From assembly GCA_009667805.1 (NCBI GenBank), contig CM019067.1, positions 67,564,637 through 67,628,636 of the forward strand: a stretch of DNA of 64,000 nucleotides, in the 5' to 3' direction. Positions 41,431 through 53,986 of the stretch are shown here, in pieces. Origin of the DNA: Leptobrachium leishanense (Eukaryota > Chordata > Amphibia > Anura > Megophryidae). The notes beneath the pieces are model-generated. The model had not been told where the DNA came from. It saw nothing but the letters and a program-made list of their open reading frames with translations, and searched no databases. Within the stretch, counting starts at the first letter, position 1. Each line of letters opens with the position of its first letter. A program made the translations under genes and the position numbers.

Positions 41431-41908
41431 CCCCTTCACTACCAAGTGATTTTCCAAAAAACATTGTCAAAAATAAGTTGTTTTTTTTAAAAAAAAAATT
41501 CATTTTTAATTACTTATACAGTAAGAAATATTTGAGCATATACCTATTGTATTTCTTACTGTAAAGAACCTATTGTGGCCAGTAGATGGCGCCATCTACT
41601 GCCAAACTGAGTTACAGCCATTTGAGCTGCTGGTCTATTTGCTTCTTTTTTTCCCTGCATCTGCTGCTGAAAGCCCGATGTAAGGGGATCAGACAACGAT
41701 TTCACAGTTTCAGCTCTTTGGGCATTATGCCCACAGGGCTCAAACTTATGGGGCACCTTCTGCAGCCCAAAAGTGAACTAAAAAGTTTGCAGCAAACAAA
41801 TTTCATTTGCTTTTGGGCTGCAGATCACCAAATCAAGATACCTCGATATTGGGGCACTGGATGGTGCCTTTGAAGCACGAGATATCGCGATCTCGGTAGT
41901 TAATGGGG
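41431..41908. mobile_element. MITE with CCCCTTCACTACC ends
   Basis: Left end CTAA|CCCCTTCACTACCAAG; right end GGTAGTTAATGGGG|TTAA. Contains a perfect 22-bp palindrome CAGTAGATGGC/GCCATCTACTG near 41580 and CAGTAAGAAATA arms near 41518 and 41560. Related sequences at 5350-6145 and 61444-61750. No coding capacity. Confidence 0.55.
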
Positions 41909-41909
41909 T

Positions 41910-42820
41910 TAATGTAGACTTTAACCATGTTTGAACAAACAAAAACATTTACCTTGATTTATAACAAAATACATGGTTCTGCAAGAACAAAGCGAACATT
42001 GGGGGAAATTACTCTAAGCAACGCATGCATACTATCGTACATGGTACAGTGAACCGGCTACAGCATGTATTTCCTTTCAGAATCAAATTAAAAAACAGAG
42101 ACAGGGCTGTCTAGCTCTATTACACTCTCTAATATCCCTACTGTGTTAAGACATTATTGTATTGACAAAAAGGCACAGATAAAAATAACCAAAAAAAGAG
42201 AAAGCTGGAATTTTTGATGTTTCTGCATGACAGTCCTGCAAAGACGGGACCTGATCAGTGAAGAGTAGCAATGCAATTTTCAGATAATGAAGTGTTGAAG
42301 CTGAAATCACGTTAGCCACAACTGACAGATACATTTTATGTCTAGGAAAAACGTCTCCCTGCTCTCATAAAAGGAATAAATGCATTTTCATGGGAACCAT
42401 TTTCACTTTGAAATGTTTTCAAACAAAAAAAGTAGAAAGAGCTGAAATCTGGAGTTATTAAGATAGTTCGCCTTGTTGCAGTATATCGCCCAGGTGTTCT
42501 TTCCTCAGTCACTGTACCAGGCTGTTTTCAATCAATATATTTTTCTCTTATTTCTTTACAGCAATACCCGCACAGTTGTAATTTAAAAACATAGTATTAG
42601 ATGAAAATGAAGTTGAATTGAGAGTATTGAAAACCAATAGGATGTTATGTAGCATTAAATAAATGCTTAACATTTAGTCAGTGATGGAAATGAGCATGAT
42701 GATTATGACTAGTATAATTATGGAAACAAGCAGTTGGTGATAGGGAAAGGAAAATTACTTATCGTGAAGTGGAATGCTGAAAGAGTTCCCCGGAGATGGT
42801 CCGTTGCTCCCCATGGAAAT
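41910..42820. other. Unassigned sequence
   Basis: Even-complexity DNA without repeat ends, open frames with motifs, or tandem structure. Confidence 0.3.
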
Positions 42821-42969
42821 AGGAAAAATAATATGGGAACTTCAGCGTCTGAAGAGGTCCCGTTGGTCTATTTAGCAAACCAAGGGTACTGGAATCGCCA
42901 ACAAAATGAAATGATGGGTATAAATTTGATAAAACTTTTATTCCAAAATTAAATATAAATAGGTACAAA

Positions 42970-43010
42970 GCCCAACGCGTTTCGTCTACGAAATAGACTT
43001 TTTCAAGGGC
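42970..43010 (-). ncRNA. Hammerhead-like motif, left arm of unit 2
   Basis: Minus strand: GCCC, TTGAAAA (degenerate first core), A, stem GTCT-atttcgt-AGAC, GAAA, ACGCGT, T, GGGC pairing with GCCC. Stems perfect, first core mutated at several positions. Confidence 0.5.
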
Positions 43011-43290
43011 AAAGGTAATACATAGTGCATCAAATAAATTTATATTACATATAAAATTCCCAACATTCCTTTAATTGTCCCCACAAGTTTTTCATTGGCT
43101 GGTTAACTAACTGTGGTGTTTTCCTTATATGGTCAGTAGTTGTGGACTCCATTGTTGTTCCCATGAGTCTCTATTCCAAGTCCTAATCCGCTCCGATGTT
43201 TATTCCCATGGTCGGATCTTATCGGATGCCTGCAAACATCCCGAACGTTCACACAAAACGAAACCGGAAGAATGAACTTTCGGGATGTTT

Positions 43291-43331
43291 GCCCTTGAAA
43301 AAGTCTATTTTGTAGATGAAACGCGTTGGGC
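43291..43331 (+). ncRNA. Hammerhead-like motif, right arm of unit 2
   Basis: GCCC (43291-43294), TTGAAAA, A, stem GTCT/AGAT (one wobble), GAAA, ACGCGT (43321-43326), T, GGGC (43328-43331). Mirror copy of the motif at 42970. Confidence 0.5.
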
Positions 43332-43581
43332 CTTGTACCTATTTATATTTTACTTTGGAATAAAAGTTTTATCAAACTTATACCCGTCATTTCATTTTGT
43401 TGGCGATTCCAGTACCCTTGGTTTGCTAAACAGATGCTGAATTCCCATATTATTTTTTTCCTAGTATAATTATGTACTTATTAAGTACTGTGTAAACATT
43501 TTAGACAGGCGTTGTGACTTAGGACGGTGGAAAGTGGGGACTTGATATGATTTTTCAGTGCAAGATGGAGCAGACGACTAA

Positions 43582-44028
43582 GGCTAGGGTCAGACGAGCG
43601 TGATTTCTACGGACTGTACGTCCGTGCACACGGACGTACGTCAGTACGGAAGACACAGTAGTGGCCACACAGTCCGTTTATTCACTGACGGATATTTTGA
43701 CGGATGTAGGAGGGAAAATAAATTAAAAAGCAAAACCATTTTGTCCGTGAAAAATGCTGGACGTATAAATGCAGTCTGTCTGACCACGTTCCATCACTCA
43801 CACACACAGCTATGCGGACGTTGCAGACGCAGCGCACTTTGTGCGGCCGTTCTAGGGGATGTACGTTCTTGCCTGCCTTGCGTCCGTGGGTTGCAGCCGT
43901 TGTGCGTCCGCAGTTCAGTGCGGACGTACTTCATGTGTCAGGCTCCAATGGGCTTTCTGTCATGCTATCACGGACGTACTTTTAGGCGCAATCACGGACG
44001 TGAACACTACGCTCGTCTGACCCCAGCC
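43582..44028. mobile_element. MITE with GGCTAGGGTCAGAC ends, copy 4 (variant)
   Basis: Ends GGCTAGGGTCAGACGAGCGT and CGCTCGTCTGACCCCAGCC. Flanks TAA and TTA do not match exactly. The interior differs from copies 1-3 in the left half (TACGTCCGTGCACACGGACGTACG palindrome near 43617) and is the source type of the fragment at 26138. Confidence 0.75.
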
Positions 44029-44031
44029 TTA

Positions 44032-44790
44032 ACCCAGAGAGCCGAATGCAAGGGACCTGGCTCGGCACATCTGAGCAGGTCAGACTGAATGGGATATCTG
44101 TAGACCTTAATCTTCTTCCTTTGTGGGCCACAAAAAGATCTCATCTGATGGTCATTTAGTCTGACCCCTCCCCACCCAGATGCCACAAAGCCTAGGACCC
44201 AGGCTTCGGGACCCCGCTGGTGTTTAGTGCCTCAGCAAATAGAACCCACCGGGTCAAGCGGATTGTACACCTTGCATACAGAATACCAGGATGGTAGCCA
44301 CACATCTGCTCACAGCCTACTCTTGGTCTCCTGGCTGGAGGAAGAGGAGAAGAGGGGGAGAGAGACACAAAAGCTTGACTCAAAACTGCTATGCAACCAA
44401 AACCTGACAGAATCAGGTCATCTGAGAATGATTTAGCACCAGGTTCCCCGCCAGAATGTCGAAAGAAGCGTCTCTCTTCACTCTGTGCCAAAGGCAGGTG
44501 TCTGTGTGGTGGATGGTATTCTAGGCTGATTGAGGATACATGGTGCTGGAGTATCATTGAGTTCAGAGGTGTTCAGTCCTAATCCAATGATGGTAGCTTC
44601 ATCCCATTGGTTCTTTTCATACTATCATGGCAGACAAAATCAGTGGTATAAAAACAACCAATTTCACAATGGTTTAAACGCTGTTCTCATTCCCTATTAG
44701 TGGTGAACAAGCCAACACTTAAAAAGATATAGAAGGACCAAAAAAGAGAGACATTGCTATGAACGCTGCCAAAAGCCAGTATTTTTTGTT
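44032..44790. other. Unassigned sequence
   Basis: A 121-codon minus-strand frame (44192-44557) has no motif, low-complexity SPSSPLPPARR composition and no splice or repeat context. I do not call it a gene. Confidence 0.3.
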
Positions 44791-44795
44791 TTTAA

Positions 44796-46006
44796 CCACT
44801 TGGCTGCTATGGACGTGCTCAGCGCGTCCAGCCAAGTGGTTCTCCTGGACGCGCTGAGCGCGTCCATGCACAGGAGGCAGCAATCTGCCGGATTCCGGTG
44901 GATTGCTGCGCCCCCCCAGTGCGGGCTTACATCTTGGATGTCAGCTCAGCACTCGGGACCCCGGCGGAGCAATTAGAGGTCATTGCGGCGGTGCGATGAC
45001 ATCTAATTCAGGCGACCCCCCGCATGTGCGGAGGAGGCGCCTGAAAGGGAGGGGGGGAGGCCCTTCAGACCTCTCTCCCTCCCGATCACCGGGGGGCAGA
45101 GGGTTAATCCGGGCACCATTTGGAAGGGCACAGCCTGCCCTTCCAAACGGTGGCTGTCATTAACCCCTGGAGAGCCGGATCACGAATTGGCGCTGAAAAG
45201 CGCCGGTTCGTGATCCTTTCCCGGAGCTGGCCGACATCTTGGATGTCGGCCAAGCCTCCGGGAACTCCCCCTGAGGACTGGCGTCATCGTGCACAGCACG
45301 ATGGCGCCAGTCCTGGAGTTAACCCCTAGGTGCCACCAATGGTGGAGATAGGGGGTTCCAATGAACCCCCTATCTCCCGATCCGTGGCAGCTAGGGGTTA
45401 ATGTTTGATATCGTTGGATCGGCCAGAGCATGGCCTTTTCAACGATATCAAACATGATAATGAAAAAAGTTTTTTTTAAAAAATTTAAAATAAAAAAATA
45501 TTTATAAACAAATTCTAAAAAAAAAAAAACACATGTTTTTTTTTGTTTTGTTAATGCAGCAATATTGTTCCCATTTCAATTATAATGTGAACAATAATGC
45601 TGCACTAACGATTTTTGTATGCGGTGCGTTTGTTAAAAATAGCGACATTTTCCCCCAAAAAAAATGTAACGGGTCCTCATTTCTAATTTTTTTAACAAGC
45701 GCACCCCATACAAAATATAACGGCAAACTATCGCATGTTAAAATGTGAAAAAAAACACTTTACACATTGTATATTATTGAAAATTCTAATTTTATTGCAT
45801 TTTTTGTTATAATATACAGACATGACATAACGTATACATATAATAATGACATATTATGAATCTGTGGAGTCTGCCGGAAAGAACGATATATAATATGTCT
45901 GGGTCATATATCAAAATATGGCTACAAAACGCGGTTAAACATGATGAGCGAAAGCGGTAAAAATGACCTCAGCACAGAGGTGTGAAAAGCCTCAGCAGCG
46001 AAAGGG
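44796..46006. mobile_element. TTAA-flanked hairpin-ladder element, copy L3 (inverted relative to L1)
   Basis: TTAA at 44792-44795 and 46007-46010. It is the same element as 27130-28369 in the opposite orientation: the ladder comes first (GGACGCGCTGAGCGCGTCC, GGGAGGGGGGGAGG, GGATCACGAATTGGCGC, GATGTCGGCC, GGACTGGCGTCATCGTGC hairpins) and the AT-rich half last, ending CCTCAGCAGCGAAAGGG. Internal TTAA sites at 45114, 45160, 45319 and 45398 match those of L1. No transposase. Confidence 0.8.
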
Positions 46007-46010
46007 TTAA

Positions 46011-46555
46011 ACAGGATACTTCTGGTGGGTTTTTATTATCATCAATTATATGGCAGTTTCTAACAGTTTCTGCAGCGATTTACAATAAGCAAAGGGAAAT
46101 TACGGGGACAGAAACAAGAGGTGCAGAGGGTCTGCTCATAGGAGCTTACAATCTAGAGGGATTGAGTGGAGGAAGACAAGGGGAGTTTTAGTGGCTGTCA
46201 GGATCACTAGTGCCAGTGCTTCAGGAATGGTGGGGCCATGGAAGTGGCATCTATTATGATATGCTTGTATGTGAGGTCGGCATCAATAATGTGGTGCGTT
46301 AATCTGAAAAGATGGGTTTTGAGCGATTTCTTGAAGGCCAAAGATTAGAGGAGAGTTTGATCGACTGAGCACGCAGGAGCAGAAGCATTTTTCAGGGCAA
46401 CATTATGGCTCAGACTCTAATCTCTAGGGTCTAAGGCAAAAAAATATTGTATCTTTTGTACAAAATAACTCCTGCTACTTGATCTGTGGGCTAGGACTTT
46501 GTTTGCTGGGATAATTTTGGTTGCATAATACATAAGAGAATTAAAGGGACACTAA
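46011..46555. other. Unassigned sequence
   Basis: 46080-46330 resembles degenerate repeat DNA (TTGAGTGGAGGAAGAC, TGAAGGCCAAAGATTAG) with no open frame of interest. Confidence 0.3.
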
Positions 46556-47012
46556 CAGGGTTATCCAAAGAGATCCGAATTGCTTGAGAAAGGTAACCGA
46601 ATGCTGAAAATCAGCGTTCGGTTACCTTTCTTGGCCATTCGGCTATCCAGAGAGCAGGCAATTCGCCAAATCCTGGCGAATTGCCAGCACATACGGTGCC
46701 TGTTCGGTGCCTGTTCGAGGGCAGAGAAATCCCCATGAAAAAGCACTGCTTCGGCTATTCAGAAAACACAAACCAGCAGTGAAAGGTTCCCCTAATGCTC
46801 TGCCATTCGGTGGTTTAATTCGGCAAGTTAATTCAGGAGAATCCCATAGGCTTCAATGTTAAAAATATTCCCGTTTTAATTCAATATCTAATAAACCATT
46901 CATTATAAAATTCTGCAGTAAAGAGTCTCTTTATTTATAGATTTTTTAGGATACTTTAAGCATTTTTCTTAATTTTTTATTTTTTTTTTAAAAGTCCGAT
47001 TTTTTTTTTTAA

Positions 47013-48271
47013 CCCCTTAGTGACCGGGCGGTTTTACACAAATCCATCCTTTAGTGACCGCTGCTGTTTTTACGTTTCTGCGCTGCTCGTGTTTAGATCA
47101 AATTTTCCTCTTACTCGTTTATTCAACCCACACATATTATACACCCTTTTTCCCGCCATTAAATGGACTTTCTAGAAATACCATTATTTCCATCATATCC
47201 AATAATTTAATATAAAAAAAATATGAAATATGATGAAAAAAATGGTAAAAACACACTTTTTCGTAATTTAATCCCCTAAAGCTATAACCACCAATAAAGA
47301 CCCCGGCTAAATAGTTTCCAAATTTTATCCCGAGAATAGAAATACCCAATTTTTACATGTTTTTACCTTTTAACCCTTTCACTGCTGAGCCAGTTCACCT
47401 ATGTGCGCTGCGCTCATTCTGACCATTTTGTGCTAATTATTTTTAGATGACAGCCTAGGTCCTATTTAATTAAACTCCCCCCAGACAAAAAAAACTTTAA
47501 AAAAAAAAACATTTTTTTATTTTATTTAATTATTTTATTATTTTTTTTTTATTTAATTTTTTTATTATTTTGTTTTTATTTAATTTTTTTTTTACATTTT
47601 TTTTTAAAACCAAACCTGGTCATGTTCGGTATCATTTGAAAGGCCATAATCAGGCCTTTCAAATGATGGCAAATATGACCATCTAGCTGCCATGGATCGG
47701 GAGATAAAGGGATCCTTAGGATCCCCTTATCTCTACATGGCAGCTAGAGGGTTAACTGGCCCACTGACATCCTCACACATATGGTGAGGTTGTCGGTGGG
47801 GGGGGACCTGGAGGCTAGGCTGACATCCAAGATGTCAGCCCCCCTCCAGGTTTGAATCACGCTTTGGCGCCAATTGGCGCCGCAACGTGATCCGGCGGCG
47901 AAATGGTTAATGCCATACACCGCTGGAAAGGGGAGGCTCTCCCCTCTCCAGCGGTGCAAACGGCATCTCCCTAGCTTCAATGGTTGGGGAGATAGAGGGC
48001 TCCGAAGGAGCCCACCCCTCCCCTCCATTGAAACACATGGGGGCACCTTCTGATGACGTCACCACGCAGCGTGGCGACGTCATCAGCCTCGCCTGCCCAT
48101 GTAAATCACATGGGCAGGCTTCCTCCCTGTCAGATCGCCGTGGGATCCGACGAGGGAGGTGAGTATCGGGCGGGAGGGGGATTTGGCGCCGCTGACGTAC
48201 CCTGTACGTCATCGGGTCTAAGGGAGACCCGAACACAGGACGTACAGGGTACGTCAGCGGTCGGGAAGGGG
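47013..48271. mobile_element. TTAA-flanked hairpin-ladder element, copy L4, nested
   Basis: TTAA at 47009-47012 and 48272-48275. Ends CCCCTTAGTGACCGGGCGG and (inverted right) CCCCTTCCCGACCGCTGACG. Right-half hairpins include CATTTGAAAGGCC, GGCTGACATC/GATGTCAGCC, CCGCTGG...CCAGCGG, GATGACGTCACCACGC, GCCTGCCCATG/CATGGGCAGGC and GCTGACGTACCCTGTACGTC with its distant partner. It is closest to L2. A second TTAA element sits inside (47375-47906). Confidence 0.78.
47375..47906. mobile_element. TTAA element nested within L4
   Basis: TTAA at 47371-47374 and 47907-47910. Left end CCCTTTCACTGCTGAGCC; inverted right end CCATTTCGCCGCCGG. These are the termini of the L1/L3 type, whereas the surrounding element has L2/L4-type ends. 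Confidence 0.65.
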
Positions 48272-48924
48272 TTAAAGTTGATTTTTTTTTTTTTTTAAAG
48301 TTTACTTCTTTTTTCTGTAACAGCCCTTTTTATTATCATTCCCTGGACCTCCTGTGTAAATTTCAGACATTTTCGCTCAGTAGTTTCTTTGCAAACAGCA
48401 TTTAATTTTCACGGATTCACACAAACTATTTTGCTAATTTATTCACCTCCCTCGTCTGCGGTCTCAGCTGCTTCGGCTGCTTCGGCTGTGTGCGATCGGC
48501 TCCTGCTCTGGCTTTTTCTGTGGTTTTCGGCAGGTTAATCCAGATGTTTTTGGGGGTTTTCGGCGTGCATTCGGTGGGTTTTGCGGTTAGTTTTCGTCGG
48601 GTTTGCGGCAGCCTTTCCCTGCAATTCGGGGACCCTGTGGTGCTTGCTGAATACACCGGAGGATCACCGAAATGGGATCGGCAAAAGGAGCCGAATTGAA
48701 GAGAACGAAAAGTCACCGAATGTGCGGTGACTTTTCGAATCTCTTTGAATAAACCTGTATGTGTAAAGTGGCCAGGATGTGAGGAGTATTTCTCATTCTC
48801 CCCACACATCCGATGAAAATGCTGGGTGAAGTTTCTTCCACTCCACCTGCCACGGGGGGGGGGAGGCCCTGCTCTGTAAAAGAATATAAACCTACAATCA
48901 TTTTGACCCCTGTATCTCTGGTTC

Positions 48925-49680
48925 CTACAGGCTAGGGTGCTTGTAAGGTATCATTGGAAAAGCCAGATTATGACCGTTCCAATGATATCAAACATTGTCA
49001 AGTTTATGTAAAAATTTTATAAATAGAAAAGAGAAAACTATTTTTATTTTAACAGCACTATTATTCCGTTTACAATTATAAAGTTAACAATGCTGCTGCA
49101 CTAACTCACCTCATTTCCCTCAGTAACAACAAGTTTGGAGTTAGTAACACAATGCACTGTTTCATCAACAACCTACGTACATCGTGGCACTGCAGTGAAA
49201 AGGGAGACGCGGAATTGAGAACCCTGCATCTCTGATTTTTACACCGCACACGGTCAATTGAAGTGACATTGGAAAGGTCAGAATATGGTCTTTTCCAGTG
49301 GTACCAAACATGACCATATAATGTGTGTAAATAATTAAAAAAATTAAATGGAAAATTTAGTTTTTTTCTCTGTTCTAAGGCAGAGGCATTATGTGCTTTT
49401 ACTTACAAAGCAAACAATGCCACTGTACTAAGACACCTTCTCATTTCCCACACTGGGAACAAATGTGGAGGTAATGGGCAGTGCAATACTATAGATTGGT
49501 TAATCTAAAACGCAAGATTTGTTGCAAACAGAGCAGGGGTTATTTGACCACCTGTATCTCCATTATTTACACCCCATAAATTCAAGCTAGGTGTGATTGG
49601 GCATGACAGAGTCTGGCCTTTCTAATGATACCAAACATGCCCATGTAAAATATTATAGAAGCATCAAGAAATGAAGTGGT
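48925..49680. repeat. Three diverged tandem modules of ~320 bp
   Basis: The order CATTGGAAA...GCCAGA, a TCCAATGATACCAAACAT-like block, an A/T-rich core with AACAATGC.GC...CACTAA, and CTCATTTCCC recurs about three times (near 48950, 49270 and 49590) with strong divergence. Single diverged modules occur at 3360, 3950 and 23080. The CATTGGAA...TCCAATGATATCAAA hairpin resembles the first ladder hairpin of L1. Confidence 0.5.
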
Positions 49681-50658
49681 TAAAAAGTCAGGTCTTGAAA
49701 AAGACCCTCAGTCGCAGCCGTATTTTCATGCCCAGGATTCTGGTAGCTCTGGTCCAAAATGGAGCATCATTTTCCATAGATATAGTTCGAAATTAAGGTT
49801 ATGCTTAGAAATTAAGGTTAGGGCTAGGTTACTATTTGTGCTTGTTTAACCTGAGCACTAACATTCAGCAACAGATTATGCCCCTTCCTATGATGTGAGC
49901 GCAGAGAGAAATGGTTTAAATTTAAAAAAAAAAAGTTTTAGTTTTAGTTCGAGGCGCTCCAGGTTTCTGTGCCTACAGGCTCCTGAGATGTAAATCAGAC
50001 CCCGATTAACGTTGCTAAAATACTCAAGACAGAGCTATTAAACTCCGGCGCCCCCCCCCCAGATGTTTCAGAACTACAAATTCCATGACGTGAGTTTGAC
50101 AGCCCTGCTCTAGAGGACGTTATAAGCTGTGGGTTTTTTCCCCCAATTATAAGCAGAAAAATTTAACATACATGTGTGCCATTAGTCTTATTCCACTGAT
50201 AAAAAAATAATTTTGAACATTTCATCTCTATGTCTGAACAATATACATTATAAAAATCCCAGTTATGCCACCATATTTTGTGTCTTTTGCAGAACATTGA
50301 GGTTTATTTTTAGTGTCACTGATTATATCAAATGGGATCACTTCCTGGCATTTCCTTAATGACATTTTGGAGTTATATAGTTGTGCCTTGGGTAATACAG
50401 AAGAAGCATGTTTATTAGGCAATTTAACATTAAGAGATAAAACAGAACAATTGGAAAGTTATTGTTGCAATATTTTTAGTTTGTGTACCATTCAATAATG
50501 GCTCCCTGTGGATTATTTTAATTACACATAGAAAAGAAACGTTGCATATTTAAAGAGCTTCACATATTGTTTCAGATAAGACACAATTATACCGGATGAA
50601 GGTGAATTGAAATGTTTCCTAATACAAGATATTCTCAAAGTTAGAAGCACTAAAGAAA

Positions 50659-50660
<2 letters not shown>
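49681..50660. other. Unassigned sequence
   Basis: No gene. 50050-50110 looks like a fragment of the 24491-type MITE (CAGATGTTTCAGAACTACAA). Confidence 0.3.

Positions 50661-50718
<58 letters not shown>
50661..50718. repeat. (TA)n microsatellite
   Basis: About 28 TA units with one phase break (AATA at about 50690). Confidence 0.95.
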
Positions 50719-50723
<5 letters not shown>

Positions 50724-50896
50724 AAGACAACGGCAACCTGCTCAGGCCATGAAAAAGCAAAAAAATGCCTGGGTGCAAAGTCCTGTGGATAGTATACAAA
50801 TTGAAGGTAGGAAAGGACGCACTCCAGGACTTCAGTAGGTAGAAGTAAAAACAATGTTTTTATTTAACAAACATTAAAAAGATGCCCAAAACGCAC

Positions 50897-50940
50897 CTAA
50901 CCGACGTTTTGGCCCTCACAGGGGCCTTTATCAAGGTCAA
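50897..50940 (-). ncRNA. Degenerate hammerhead-like motif, left arm of unit 4
   Basis: Minus strand: TTGACC, TTGATAA, A, stem GGCCC-ctgtga-GGGCC, AAAA, ACGT palindrome, C, then GGTTAG pairing with the 5' strand (with one wobble). Cores deviate at C3, G8 and G12. Confidence 0.45.
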
Positions 50941-50960
50941 TAAAGGGAATAAACCCCCCC

Positions 50961-51003
50961 CCCCTTGATAAAGGCCCCTGTGAGGGCCCAAATGTCGGTT
51001 AGG
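50961..51003 (+). ncRNA. Degenerate hammerhead-like motif, right arm of unit 4
   Basis: TTGATAA (50965-50971), A, stem GGCCC-ctgtga-GGGCC, CAAA, TGTCGGTT. Less preserved than its partner; GAAA has become CAAA and the short stem III palindrome is lost. Confidence 0.4.
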
Positions 51004-51169
51004 TGCGTTTCGGGCATCTTTTTAATGTTTGTTTAAATAAAAACATTGTTTTTACTTCTACCTACTGAAGTCCTGGAGTGCGTCCTTTCCTCCCTTCAAT
51101 TTGTGTATATATCTTGCCTGAGACAATTAATGTTTTTTTTTTTGGGGGGGTTTATTCCCCCTCTGACCA

Positions 51170-51366
51170 TGCCATTTGGCGATGTACAACATCTAACACC
51201 CCCAACTGTGAGCCCTATGACTGTCCCAATGTTTAATTCTATTATTCTGATCAGTTAGCTTCTATACCAGACGAAGGGAGGAATCCTCTCGAAAGCTTGT
51301 ACTTTAAATGTAACGTTAGTCCAATAAAAAAGGTATCACTACAGACTGCTATACTCGTGATTTTTC
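51170..51366 (+). repeat. Single arm of the unit 3 family
   Basis: CCATTTGGCGATGTAC..., CCAATGTTTAATTCTA, a hammerhead-like motif, TTTAAATGTAACGTTAGTCC and GGTATCACTAC are in the same order as 41045-41200. It abuts unit 4 and the second Tc1-like copy. Confidence 0.7.
51265..51302 (+). ncRNA. Degenerate hammerhead-like motif
   Basis: CCAGACGAAGGGAGG-aat-CCTCTC, GAAA (51291-51294), AGCT, TGT. The first core is CAGACGA instead of CUGANGA, so only the layout is retained. Confidence 0.4.
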
Positions 51367-51380
51367 TACATATATATATA

Positions 51381-52902
<1,522 letters not shown>

Positions 52903-53145
52903 GATATATATATATAAAAAAAAACACAGGGTGAGTTGCACTCAACCTAAACTTGCAACACAAGCAGGTGCATCTAAGACTTCATATACAAAACACCAAA
53001 TAAGAGCACTCCATATCAATGAGCACCTTCATCCACCATTTTCTGCAAGAAAAAAAACACATTTAAAAATTCAAAAAACCTGACTGAGGTAAAATGATGG
53101 GATTTCAGTTAACAAAGCATGATCATAGTTTGCGTAAGCGTAGAT

Positions 53146-53275
53146 CACCTTGTGGAAATGCAGACTGAATCCTGCAATCACTGAGCAGCAAATTATATCA
53201 CCTGTGCTGTGCTTCACATATCTGACAAACGTGGCCTGTTAGGGGTACTTGAGGACCGTGGTTGGGAACCACTGT
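53146..53275. mobile_element. hAT-like MITE fragment
   Basis: Core AATGCAGACTGAATCCTGC and right end GGTTGGGAACCACTG of the 5842-6022 family; the left end is missing. Confidence 0.7.
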
Positions 53276-53977
53276 CCTAGAGGACCATGTTGTTTGGCTG
53301 GAAGCAAGTATCCCAAGTGGTTGCTGTATCACAAATATATATATATTATACCACTCGCACAACAGTAGAACTTTAAACCAGTAATTCTCTAATCACTGTT
53401 CTTTCACTTTAAAAACTGAATTTAACTTCGGTCAGAATGGTGCAACAAGAACGGCAAAACTCCAGTGAATGCTCAATTTGGTGGAAAGCCACTGTAATTC
53501 TGTGTACTTTTCCACTGCAGTTTCTGTGAAAGTTCATCAGGGTAATTCTTTTTATTTTGGTCAAAATTGTCTAGGGTTGTCTTCAGTTTCTACAAAATCT
53601 GTACAAATACCCTAATATTTGGGAAAATAAACCTAACCACACCATCCCTAAAATCCAAAATCTGGACCCAAACCGCGTCCATGTTATGAGGATTGGAAGG
53701 GAGTACAACATTGTGGTGAGAGTTCTTCGATATATTTGCAGCACTCATTCTCTTATAAGACCATTTCCCCCTATATTCCAAGTAGCTCATGACAGGGTTA
53801 CAGCTGCATTTTGTCTCACTGCCCCTCACCATCTACCCACATCTCTATGCACCCTATACCTACTCAAGTTGTGTCCCTGCCCGCTCATTATCTACCCCTG
53901 TGACTCTCAGAACCCAATGCTTACACATCACTTTATCTTACCACCTCCTTCAAAATCTACCCATGTGCTTCCATGCA
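53276..53977. other. Unassigned sequence
   Basis: Short open frames here (53686 and the upstream part of the 53789 frame) have no motifs; the latter merely runs into LINE coding sequence at about 53978. Confidence 0.35.
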
Positions 53978-53986
53978 CCATATGAT

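Larger units (their letters stand above)
42821..43462. repeat. Inverted repeat with hammerhead-like motifs, unit 2
   Basis: Arms (about 42821-43014 and 43288-43462) share AATAATATGGGAA tips, TTTAGCAAACCAAGGGTAC, TTGATAAAACTTTTATTCC and a hammerhead-like motif at the inner side. Arms differ by an about 17-base segment near 42857 and scattered substitutions. The spacer is about 270 bp. Confidence 0.85.
46556..48757. mobile_element. Non-autonomous DNA element, CAGGGTTATTC family, copy C, with nested insertion
   Basis: Left CAGGGTTATCCAAAGAG, right CTCTTTGAATAAACCTG. The two halves (46556-47008 and 48276-48757) align with copies A and B; the 1.26 kb between them is a later TTAA-target insertion. 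Flanks TAA and TAT do not match. Confidence 0.8.
50793..51110. repeat. Inverted repeat with hammerhead-like motifs, unit 4
   Basis: Arms 50793-50936 and 50963-51110 share, inverted, ATTGAAGG, AGGAAAGGACGCACTCCAGG, TTTTTAATGTTTG-type sequence and a motif with GGCCCCTGTGAGGGCC. The spacer is 26 bp including a C run (50954-50964). Confidence 0.9.

Noticed and set aside
44192..44557. 121-codon minus-strand frame
   Set aside because: Biased composition, no motif, no conserved neighbour; not supported.
50522..50854. Open frames with repeated Tyr-Ile residues
   Set aside because: Translation of the (TA)n microsatellite.
53686..53985. 99-codon frame upstream of the LINE
   Set aside because: No endonuclease motifs; resemblance to LINE protein begins only at about 53987 in a different frame.
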